NCBI GenBank assembly: GCA_030670015.1
Contig: DAOVCM010000090.1
Coordinates: 1-5,126 of the forward strand
Direction of reading: 5' to 3'
Source: Candidatus Bathyarchaeota archaeon
GTDB taxonomy: Archaea > Thermoproteota > Bathyarchaeia > TCS64
Length of the DNA: 5,126 bases
The translations under genes and the position numbers were made by a program. Under the pieces are notes generated by a model. The model made no database searches, was not told the DNA's origin, and was given only the letters and a program-made list of their open reading frames with translations. Positions 1-5,126 of the stretch are shown here, piece after piece. How positions within the stretch are numbered: the first letter of the stretch is position 1; each line of letters begins with the position of its first letter.

Positions 1-2
1 AT

Positions 3-560
3 ATAGGCGCTGGACATAGTGTCCGAAGCCCAACTGTCTTCGAGGATGTTGTGAAAACGATAAGCTCAACAAACTGTAGTTGGGCACTCACGAAAGCGAT
101 CACGAGGAGGCTCTGTGAAAAATTGGGCGAAGGGTTCCAAGGGATGTTGTTCACCTTCCCGACTGCCCAGCAGGTTGCTTCTAAAAACGAGGACTTCATC
201 AGAAAAGAGGTTAAGGCAGGCTACCGCAACCCATACCTCGTAGAACTGACTCGAAGGATAGTTGACGGAGACCTCGACGTCGAGGCTTGGAAGGGCAGCC
301 CCCTCGATCCTGTCAGCTTAAAACGGGAGGTTATGGGTATAAAGGGCGTGGGTAGTTACGCAGTTGACAACATACTCAAGCTGTTAGGGAGATACGATTT
401 CCTCGCCCTTGACAGCTGGGGCAGGAAGAGGTTCTCCCTGATACATAAGGAGGGCGATGTGGCTTCAGACAGGGAGATAGAAGATTTCTACACCTCCTTC
501 GGTAAGTGGAAGGGTCTAGTCTTCTCGCTCGATATGACGAAAGAGTATCTCAACCCCTAG
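3..560 (+). CDS. HhH-GPD superfamily DNA glycosylase, 5'-partial
   Basis: This is the C-terminal part of a base-excision-repair DNA glycosylase, which would flip out and remove a damaged or mismatched base. The frame is open from base 3, and the residues before the first possible start (GTG at 51) read SPTVFEDVV, continuing into KTISSTNCSWALTK. That resembles the conserved core of HhH-GPD glycosylases, so GTG 51 is internal and the true start lies left of the window. The helix-hairpin-helix is IKGVGSYAVDN (about 339-371), followed by LALDSW, whose Asp (411-413) sits where the family's catalytic Asp is expected. The position of the catalytic Lys of bifunctional Nth/OGG1 enzymes is Tyr (357-359), which suggests a monofunctional, AlkA/MutY-like glycosylase. 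No C-terminal four-Cys iron-sulfur motif is present; the protein ends at EYLNP. The exact substrate cannot be told. The family call is secure; the subfamily is not. Confidence 0.88.
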   Translation: MGAGHSVRSPTVFEDVVKTISSTNCSWALTKAITRRLCEKLGEGFQGMLFTFPTAQQVASKNEDFIRKEVKAGYRNPYLVELTRRIVDGDLDVEAWKGSPLDPVSLKREVMGIKGVGSYAVDNILKLLGRYDFLALDSWGRKRFSLIHKEGDVASDREIEDFYTSFGKWKGLVFSLDMTKEYLNP

Positions 561-568
561 AATCTTGA

Positions 569-576
569 TTTTTTTT
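569..576 (+). terminator. Oligo-T transcription terminator of the glycosylase gene
   Basis: A run of eight T, followed by the pyrimidines CTCT, begins 8 bases after the glycosylase stop codon. Archaeal RNA polymerase commonly terminates at such non-template oligo-T tracts without needing a hairpin, and no strong hairpin is visible just upstream. It would separate the glycosylase transcript from the sugar cluster. Inferred from sequence and position only. Confidence 0.55.
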
Positions 577-653
577 CTCTGGAGATCGGGTGTAGGGCAG
601 AGGTTTAGCCGCTCTCTGAGATCAAAGATGCTTCTTAGGCAAGCAAATTCTAT

Positions 654-666
654 GCAAAATTATATC
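654..666 (+). promoter_or_regulatory. Putative archaeal BRE/TATA promoter for the sugar cluster
   Basis: The sequence GCAAAATTATATC has a purine-rich BRE-like half (654-659) followed by a TATA-like half (TTATATC, 660-666), and it is the most AT-rich spot in the intergenic gap. Archaeal transcription usually starts about 22-27 bases after the centre of the TATA box, here about 685-690. That is downstream of ATG 668 and just upstream of GTG 701, so this element supports the GTG start for the hydrolase. It would drive the three-gene cluster as one transcript. No operator or repeat next to it was recognised. Confidence 0.5.
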
Positions 667-689
667 TATGAAACCAATAAAGAGTCAGA

Positions 690-694
690 GAGGT
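690..694 (+). promoter_or_regulatory. Shine-Dalgarno site deciding GTG 701 start
   Basis: GAGGT is complementary to the anti-Shine-Dalgarno end of 16S rRNA and lies 6 bases before GTG 701. The competing ATG at 668 is preceded only by AT-rich sequence with no ribosome-binding match. Together with the TATA element, this favours initiation at 701. Confidence 0.5.
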
Positions 695-700
695 TTTACC

Positions 701-1750
701 GTGAGTTTGAACAATTTAACTGGCTTGCTTGGGGATGTTCCAAGGCTGAGAAATTGCAGAAGGAGGAGGGTCTCCAGCTACGACAGGACCGGGGGGAACA
801 AGGATTACATCGTCATCCCCGCCGGAGGAGATGCGACGCTAGTCGAGATGAAGGGTGCCGGCTGCGTCAAGCACATCTGGGTTACCATAAGGAGCAAGGA
901 GGAGTGGTTCCTCCGTAAACTCATCCTCAGGATGTACTGGGATGGTGAGGAGGGTCCGAGCGTGGAGGTTCCCATCGGAGACTTCTTCGGTATCGGCCAC
1001 GGCATCACCCACAACTATGTCTCCGCGCCCCTCCAGATGTCTCCTCAGGATGGGAAGGGCTTCAACTGCTGGTGGCCTATGCCCTATGGAGACGGAGCCC
1101 TCATCACTATAGAGAATCAGGGAGAGCTTGAGGTCGAAGCCTTCTACTACTACGTGGACTACGAGGAGTACGATGAACTGGAGGCAGGCCTCGGCAGGTT
1201 CCACGCCACGTGGAACCGGGAGAACCCGACTGAGGGTATCCCCGAAGATGACATGGACAACCGGACATGGCTCTTCCAGGGGAAAAACCCCGATGGCGCC
1301 GGAAACTACGTCCTCCTCAAGGCGGAGGGGACGGGCCACTACGTCGGCTGCAACGTGAACGTCCACAACCTGCGGGAGACCGAGGAGTTCAACTGGTACG
1401 GCGAGGGAGACGACATGATCTTCATCGACGGAGAAAAAAAGCCCAGCATCGTAGGCACCGGCACCGAGGACTACTACGGCATGTCCTGGTGCCCCACGCA
1501 GGAGTACTGCGCCCCTTTCCACGGACTTCCCATCCCCGGAGGCCCCAACTGGTCTGGTAAGGTCACCTGGTACAGGTACCACATCGCTGACCCAGTTTAC
1601 TTCCAAAAGTCCATCAAGGTCACAATCGAACACGGCCACGCCAACCGCCGGTCAGACGACTACAGCAGCACCGCTTACTGGTACCAGACAGAGGCCCACA
1701 AGCCCTTTAGACCCATGCTACCCGTCGAGAAGCGGCTTCCGAGGGGATGA
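701..1750 (+). CDS. DUF2961 / glycoside hydrolase family 172-type protein
   Basis: A predicted glycosidase of about 349 residues that covers the whole DUF2961 domain. Recognisable family blocks are RRVSSYDRTGGN near the N-terminus, GCVKHIWVTI (about 59-68), GDDMIFIDGE, GTGTEDYYG (252-260, with Glu256 a likely active-site residue), FHGLPIPGG, and near the C-terminus IEHGHANRRSDDYSS and AYWYQTE. Characterised GH172 enzymes act on alpha-D-fructofuranosides and alpha-D-arabinofuranosides; the substrate here is inferred, not shown. There is no signal peptide or membrane segment, so it is probably cytoplasmic and acts on an imported glycoside. I chose GTG 701 because of the GAGGT site 6 bases upstream and the TATA-like element at 654-666. 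ATG 668 would add 11 residues (MKPIKSQRGFT) and remains possible. The stop codon overlaps or abuts the start of the next gene, so co-translation with the isomerase is likely. The family call is strong; the reaction is uncertain. Confidence 0.87.
   Translation: MSLNNLTGLLGDVPRLRNCRRRRVSSYDRTGGNKDYIVIPAGGDATLVEMKGAGCVKHIWVTIRSKEEWFLRKLILRMYWDGEEGPSVEVPIGDFFGIGHGITHNYVSAPLQMSPQDGKGFNCWWPMPYGDGALITIENQGELEVEAFYYYVDYEEYDELEAGLGRFHATWNRENPTEGIPEDDMDNRTWLFQGKNPDGAGNYVLLKAEGTGHYVGCNVNVHNLRETEEFNWYGEGDDMIFIDGEKKPSIVGTGTEDYYGMSWCPTQEYCAPFHGLPIPGGPNWSGKVTWYRYHIADPVYFQKSIKVTIEHGHANRRSDDYSSTAYWYQTEAHKPFRPMLPVEKRLPRG
1741..1746 (+). promoter_or_regulatory. Ribosome binding site inside the hydrolase 3' end
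   Basis: GAGGGG lies within the last codons of the hydrolase gene. It touches ATG 1747 with no spacer, but it is 6 bases before ATG 1753, which is a workable distance. This is the reason for preferring ATG 1753 as the isomerase start. Confidence 0.45.
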
Positions 1751-1752
1751 CA

Positions 1753-3297
1753 ATGAAGGTAGGTGTCTTCTCCCCCAACGACCCGAGGCCCTGGGTCAGG
1801 AAAGAGAACATAGACTTCATGCTAAAACAGGAGGAGCTACTCGTAAGAGCTCTTCGTGGGGCTAACATAGATGTTGTTCGGGGAGGTGAAGGCCTCCCTA
1901 AGATGGATCAGATAGCGTGGAACACCCGACTCGTCCAAGCCCACATAAAGACCATCGCATCAGAGGCTCCGGAAGCCCTAGTCATCAATCAGGGCTCCTG
2001 GACATTCCCCTGGGACTCAGTTGACGCAGTCAAAAACTTCATGGCTGAGACCGATAACATCGCTCGGGTGGTCATGTTCTCCCACAAGGACCCGCAGGTA
2101 CCGGGCCTGGTCGCGGGGATGGCCGCAGGCGGTGGCCTCACCAGGATAGGTATTCCCTTCTACCACGTCTTCGGCGACATCGAAAAAAACCCAAAGGTAC
2201 TTCAGGAACTCCTCGCCGTCCTAGGTTTCTACGAAAAACGTGCCAACGCAGAGGAGACCACCAGAAAGGTGATCCGCCAATTGAAGAGGCAGAAATACCT
2301 CTCCCTCGGCGGCATGAGCTTGAAGATGCCCACTACTACAGCAGATGTCGACCAGTGGCAGAAGCTGTTCGGCTTAAGCTACGAGGCCCTCGACCAGTCA
2401 GAGCTCCTCGTTAGAGCTTGGGAGATGGTTAAGTGGACAGGGAGGCCTGGGGAGAGCGAATACGAGATCCTTGATGACCGGCTGAGAAAAGCCGCGGAGT
2501 ACCTGAGTAAACACGGTAAGATCGACCTGAGCAGGGAGAAGCTCCGGTCCTTCAGCAAGATCGTCTACCAGCTTAGCCTCTACTATGCTTGCCGAGATAT
2601 CGTTGACGAGTACGGTGCAACATTCGCTGGTGTAAAGTGCCAGGATGAGTTGAGCAGTAGGGAGTGCACAGTCTGCCTCCTTACCGCTTACATGAACAAC
2701 GACATCGGCCCAGACGGCGAGGATAAGCCTGTCATTCCCATGGCGTGCGAGAACGACATGGATTCCGCCCTCACCCAGCTCATCATGCACCTCATCACAG
2801 GGAAACCGTCGGGCTTCGGCGACTTTCGAGATGTGGAGGACGGCATCCTCTACATAATCAACTGCGGTCAGCACCCGCCCTACTTCTTCGGCGGTCCCGA
2901 GATGGACTCAAAGGCGAAGCTGGACCTCGTTGAGTACATGGGGCAGGAGATCTTCTATGACGCCGGCGGCAGCTCCGTCAGGGGAAGGACTCCAGGGGGA
3001 CACCTGATGACTGTGGCCCGTCTTGGCAGGGAGAACCTCCGGTACAAACTTGTGGCGGCAGTCATCAAGACGGTTGACGTCGACCCTTCAGAGCACGAGA
3101 GGTATAACCCCTCTTGGCCCATTATCAAGGGTAAGATCCCGATGCCCGACAAGGAACTCATCCAGGTCTGGCCGTGTAACCACCTTGGCTTCACCTACGG
3201 GGACATCACTCCAGCCCTGGCTGAGGTGGCCCACAGACTCGACATCGGATACACCATCTACGACAGAGAAGGACGGAAGTACCAGAAACCCACGTAG
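1753..3297 (+). CDS. L-fucose/L-arabinose isomerase family protein (putative D-arabinose or L-fucose isomerase)
   Basis: A predicted metal-dependent aldose-ketose isomerase of 514 residues, somewhat shorter than bacterial FucI (about 590). It starts with a Rossmann-like segment MKVGVFSPNDPR. Family landmarks are VMFSHKDPQVPG, the substrate-loop region GGMSLKM (186-192) leading to DVDQWQKLFG, and KCQDELSSREC (Glu299 and Glu304, one of which should be the catalytic Glu). ACENDMDSALT carries Asp335, the likely metal ligand matching E. coli FucI Asp361. CNHLGFTYGD carries His477, probably the third ligand (FucI His528). Such enzymes use Mn2+ and an ene-diol mechanism; FucI accepts both L-fucose and D-arabinose. 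The start is ATG 1753 on RBS spacing; ATG 1747 overlaps the hydrolase stop as ATGA and would add only Met-Thr. With the hydrolase upstream and a sugar kinase downstream, it is the middle step of a pentose or deoxyhexose route. Residue assignments are by eye. Confidence 0.86.
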   Translation: MKVGVFSPNDPRPWVRKENIDFMLKQEELLVRALRGANIDVVRGGEGLPKMDQIAWNTRLVQAHIKTIASEAPEALVINQGSWTFPWDSVDAVKNFMAETDNIARVVMFSHKDPQVPGLVAGMAAGGGLTRIGIPFYHVFGDIEKNPKVLQELLAVLGFYEKRANAEETTRKVIRQLKRQKYLSLGGMSLKMPTTTADVDQWQKLFGLSYEALDQSELLVRAWEMVKWTGRPGESEYEILDDRLRKAAEYLSKHGKIDLSREKLRSFSKIVYQLSLYYACRDIVDEYGATFAGVKCQDELSSRECTVCLLTAYMNNDIGPDGEDKPVIPMACENDMDSALTQLIMHLITGKPSGFGDFRDVEDGILYIINCGQHPPYFFGGPEMDSKAKLDLVEYMGQEIFYDAGGSSVRGRTPGGHLMTVARLGRENLRYKLVAAVIKTVDVDPSEHERYNPSWPIIKGKIPMPDKELIQVWPCNHLGFTYGDITPALAEVAHRLDIGYTIYDREGRKYQKPT

Positions 3298-3315
3298 CCT
3301 GTAACTGACATCGAA

Positions 3316-3319
3316 GGAG
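3316..3319 (+). promoter_or_regulatory. Shine-Dalgarno site for the sugar kinase
   Basis: GGAG lies 11 bases before ATG 3331, a slightly long but usable spacing. The 33-base gap after the isomerase stop has no AT-rich promoter-like element and no T-tract, so the kinase is probably translated from the same transcript as the two genes before it. Confidence 0.45.
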
Positions 3320-3330
3320 CTAGACTGGGT

Positions 3331-4872
3331 ATGTCGTATCTCGTGGGCACTGACATCGGCACCTTGGGGACAAAGACCGTTCTGGTGGATTCAGAAGGCA
3401 AAATACTATCCACTGCCTTCGAGGAGTATGGCGTCCTCAACCCTCAGCAGGGATGGGCTGAGCAGTGGCCGAAAGTCTGGGTTCAGGCTACATTCAAGAC
3501 TATAAAGCAGGTGGTTGAGAATTCGAGGGTCAACCCCATCGACATCGCAGGGGTATGCATCAGCAGCCTGTATGGCGGTAGCGGCATTCCCGTCGACAGA
3601 GTCATGAATCCCCTCAGACCCTGCATCATCTGGGCTGATAGGAGGGCTACGGAGGAGTGCCGGTGGGTCAGGGAGAAAGTCGGCGTCGACGAGATCTTCA
3701 GAGTCACTGGGAATGTCGTTGACCCATACTACGGCTACACAAAGATGCTCTGGATAAGGGAGCACGAGGCGAAGGTCTGGGACAAGATCCACAGGCTCGT
3801 GACACCTAACAGCTTCTGCGTCCACCTCCTCACCGGCGTGGAGAGCGTCGACCTGTCCAGCGCAGGTAACTACGGTGGGATCTTCGACATCCACAGGCGT
3901 ACTTGGTCAGAAGAGATGATGAATGAGCTTGGCATTCCCCGTTCCCTCTTCCCTGAGGAGATCCTTTCGTCGGAGGAGGTGGTGGGAGAGGTGAACTCCG
4001 AGGGGGAGAAAAAGACAGGGCTGAAAAAAGGGACCCCCGTATGCGCAGGAGGCGTCGACGCGCCCGTCAGCGCACTGGCTGGCGGAGCCATCCTAGACGG
4101 CGACCTCGCCTCTATGCTCGGCACCTCCATGTGCAACGGCTTCATCAGCCACGAACCCCGGCTGTCACCTCGTCTGATCAACTTTCCCTACGTCGTCAAC
4201 GGACAGGAGTGGACCTACTCCTTCACCGGCGTTGTGACAGCGGGGTACTGCGTCCGATGGTTCAGGGACGAGCTAGGGAAGATCGAGAAGAAGGCTGAGA
4301 AGAACCGGGGCGAAGACGCTTACAAGCTCCTTGATAACGAGGCTGAGAAGGTATCCCCCGGCTCTGACGGCCTCATCTTCCTACCCCACATGATGGTGGG
4401 CGAGCGGGCTCCCTACTGGGACGAGCACCTCCGCGGGGGGTTCCTCGGCCTCTCCGTCTTCCACACCAAGGGTCACATGTTCAGGTCTGTCCTCGAGGGT
4501 GTTGCCTATGCCATGAGGTACAGCATAGAGGCGGCAAGGGAGGCGGGTCTCCCCGTTAACAGGGTGACGCTGGTGGATGGCGGCGCGAGGTCGATGCTCT
4601 GGAGACAGATTATCGCAGATGTAACAGGCCTCGCCATGGACTACATCCCTGAAGCTAAGGGCGCGCCTCTGGGAGACGCTATCCTAGCAGGCCTCGGAAC
4701 CGGTGTCCTGAAGGATCACGGGGTCATAGAGAGCTGGCTGGGAGATAAGGTGAAGACGGAGCCTGACCCTGACAGGATGAGAGTTTACGAAGGCTTCTAC
4801 ACGCTCTACAGGGACAGCCTGGAAGCAAACAGAGGAATATTCAGGAAGATGGGGGAGCTACTCAGGAGCTGA
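3331..4872 (+). CDS. FGGY-family carbohydrate kinase (ketose kinase, substrate unassigned)
   Basis: A full-length ATP-dependent sugar kinase (513 residues, normal for FGGY) with both actin-like domains. The N-terminal domain opens with YLVGTDIGTLGTK (Asp8, phosphate-1 loop) and has IIWADRRA (Asp103/Arg104), a conserved sugar-contact segment. The interdomain GGVDAP carries Asp243, the expected catalytic base. The C-terminal domain has MLGTS (264-266, phosphate-2 loop), PHMMVGERAPYW, RSVLEGVAYAMRYS and DGGARSMLW (about 416-424, adenosine site). It resembles xylulokinases overall, but where XylB has its substrate-contacting QMHG motif this protein has SSLYGGSG (78-85), so a plain xylulokinase label is doubtful. 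Next to a FucI-type isomerase, D-ribulose or L-fuculose are the likeliest substrates; phosphorylation would trap the ketose in the cytoplasm and feed pentose-phosphate or aldolase reactions. ATG 3331 gives the expected N-terminus directly before the phosphate loop. The stop codon lies within an inverted repeat shared with the convergent gene. Confidence 0.9.
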   Translation: MSYLVGTDIGTLGTKTVLVDSEGKILSTAFEEYGVLNPQQGWAEQWPKVWVQATFKTIKQVVENSRVNPIDIAGVCISSLYGGSGIPVDRVMNPLRPCIIWADRRATEECRWVREKVGVDEIFRVTGNVVDPYYGYTKMLWIREHEAKVWDKIHRLVTPNSFCVHLLTGVESVDLSSAGNYGGIFDIHRRTWSEEMMNELGIPRSLFPEEILSSEEVVGEVNSEGEKKTGLKKGTPVCAGGVDAPVSALAGGAILDGDLASMLGTSMCNGFISHEPRLSPRLINFPYVVNGQEWTYSFTGVVTAGYCVRWFRDELGKIEKKAEKNRGEDAYKLLDNEAEKVSPGSDGLIFLPHMMVGERAPYWDEHLRGGFLGLSVFHTKGHMFRSVLEGVAYAMRYSIEAAREAGLPVNRVTLVDGGARSMLWRQIIADVTGLAMDYIPEAKGAPLGDAILAGLGTGVLKDHGVIESWLGDKVKTEPDPDRMRVYEGFYTLYRDSLEANRGIFRKMGELLRS

Positions 4873-4887
4873 GGCGTCTCAGCTCCT
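4864..4887. terminator. Perfect inverted repeat spanning two convergent stop codons, possible bidirectional terminator
   Basis: AGGAGCTGAG (4864-4873) and CTCAGCTCCT (4878-4887) are exact reverse complements separated by GCGT, giving a 10-bp stem and a 4-base loop on either strand. The kinase stop (TGA, 4870-4872) is in the left arm and the Mch stop (TCA on the plus strand, 4879-4881) is in the right arm. Because the arms are symmetrical, both proteins end in Arg-Ser encoded by the same bases. No long T-tract follows on either side, so it is not a classical bacterial intrinsic terminator; a role in termination or 3'-end protection for both mRNAs is inferred. Confidence 0.55.
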
Positions 4888-5126
4888 CACCGAGCTCTTG
4901 ATGACTCCGTTGTTTATCTCGCCGTATGTGTATGATGCGCCTGTTTGGGCACTCGTCAGCGTGACCACGGCGGGGGCGAATAGAGCTGGGTCGACCTGTG
5001 TGAAGTCGAAGTCGACGGCCTTGTAGATCTCGTAGCTGGTCTTCCCATAGTCCTTGCAGTTAGAAGAGGGAGCTTTCTCAGCCATGTCCCTGAGTACGTC
5101 CTCCTCCTCGTCGACGACGTAGTTAG
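4879..5126 (-). CDS. mch: Methenyltetrahydromethanopterin cyclohydrolase, C-terminal part (5'-partial)
   Basis: These are the last 81 residues of an Mch-type protein. The frame is open to the window edge (first full codon at 5124-5122) and reads NYVVDEEEDVLRDM, so the ATG at 5085 is internal and the true start is right of the window. Family-like C-terminal landmarks are PSSNCKDYGK, YEIYKAVDFDF, VDPALFAPA followed by VTLTSAQTG, and a closing GEINNGVIKSS. Mch interconverts N5-formyl- and N5,N10-methenyl-tetrahydromethanopterin in the cytoplasm. It belongs to the archaeal C1 route (methanogenesis, methyl-oxidation or the archaeal Wood-Ljungdahl methyl branch); methylotrophic bacteria also have it. 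The active-site half lies outside the window, so function cannot be verified by residues. It converges on the sugar kinase with 6 bases between stops and is on the opposite strand from the sugar cluster, so it is not part of that operon. Confidence 0.85.
   Translation of the reverse strand, partial: NYVVDEEEDVLRDMAEKAPSSNCKDYGKTSYEIYKAVDFDFTQVDPALFAPAVVTLTSAQTGASYTYGEINNGVIKSSVRS

Noticed and set aside
51..53. GTG as start codon of the DNA glycosylase
   Set aside because: Conserved glycosylase sequence (SPTVFEDVV) continues in frame upstream of it to the window edge, so the codon is an internal Val.
598..618. Short inverted repeat CAGAG/CTCTG in the intergenic gap
   Set aside because: Only a 5-bp stem with an 11-base loop; it is expected by chance and resembles neither a tRNA, a riboswitch nor a C/D-box RNA.
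760..770. Strong Shine-Dalgarno-like purine tract (aaggaggaggg)
   Set aside because: It lies inside the hydrolase coding sequence, in the conserved RRRRVSS segment, and no in-frame start codon follows at a suitable distance.
565..918. Plus-strand ORF starting in the intergenic gap
   Set aside because: It overlaps the start of the hydrolase in another frame, begins on the T-tract, and ends as an Arg/Gln/Gly-rich out-of-frame translation with no family features.
839..1639. Long minus-strand ORF of 266 codons opposite the hydrolase
   Set aside because: It is antisense to a well-supported GH172-type gene, has a Val/Asp/Leu-rich composition typical of the complement of GC-rich coding DNA, and shows no recognisable domain.
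3304..3358. Ten-base direct repeat ACTGACATCG at 3304-3313 and 3349-3358
   Set aside because: The second copy encodes conserved phosphate-loop residues (Thr-Asp-Ile-Gly) of the kinase, and the repeat is short and appears only twice, so it is probably coincidental.

Overview
The window looks like part of an archaeal chromosome of moderate GC content. Three observations support this. A methenyl-tetrahydromethanopterin cyclohydrolase (Mch) C-terminus lies at the right edge. A BRE/TATA-like element precedes the central gene cluster, and an oligo-T tract of the kind archaea use to stop transcription follows the first gene. An uncultured, sugar-using archaeon with a tetrahydromethanopterin C1 pathway (for example a Bathyarchaeia-like lineage) would fit, but the lineage is inferred and not read directly.

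Layout from left to right. (1) The 3' part of an HhH-GPD DNA glycosylase gene ends at 560; its true start is left of the window, because the reading frame is open back to base 3 with family-like sequence. (2) A 140-base gap (561-700) holds an oligo-T tract and a promoter-like element. (3) A tight three-gene, same-strand cluster follows: a DUF2961/GH172-type glycoside hydrolase (about 701-1750), an L-fucose/D-arabinose-isomerase-type ketol isomerase (about 1753-3297, start codon beside or overlapping the previous stop) and an FGGY sugar kinase (3331-4872). (4) On the minus strand, the C-terminal 81 residues of Mch (4879-5126) converge on the kinase with only 6 bases between the stop codons. A perfect 10-bp inverted repeat with a 4-base loop spans both stops.

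The three central genes read as a short catabolic route: a glycosidase frees a sugar, an isomerase converts the aldose to a ketose, and a kinase phosphorylates the ketose. GH172 enzymes are known for alpha-D-arabinofuranoside and alpha-D-fructofuranoside chemistry, and FucI-family isomerases accept D-arabinose as well as L-fucose. The most economical hypothesis is therefore D-arabinofuranoside -> D-arabinose -> D-ribulose -> D-ribulose 5-phosphate, with an L-fucose-type route as the main alternative. The hydrolase has no visible signal peptide, so the pathway is probably cytoplasmic and would need a transporter, which is not in this window. No RNA genes, CRISPR arrays, insertion sequences or mobile-element signs were seen.
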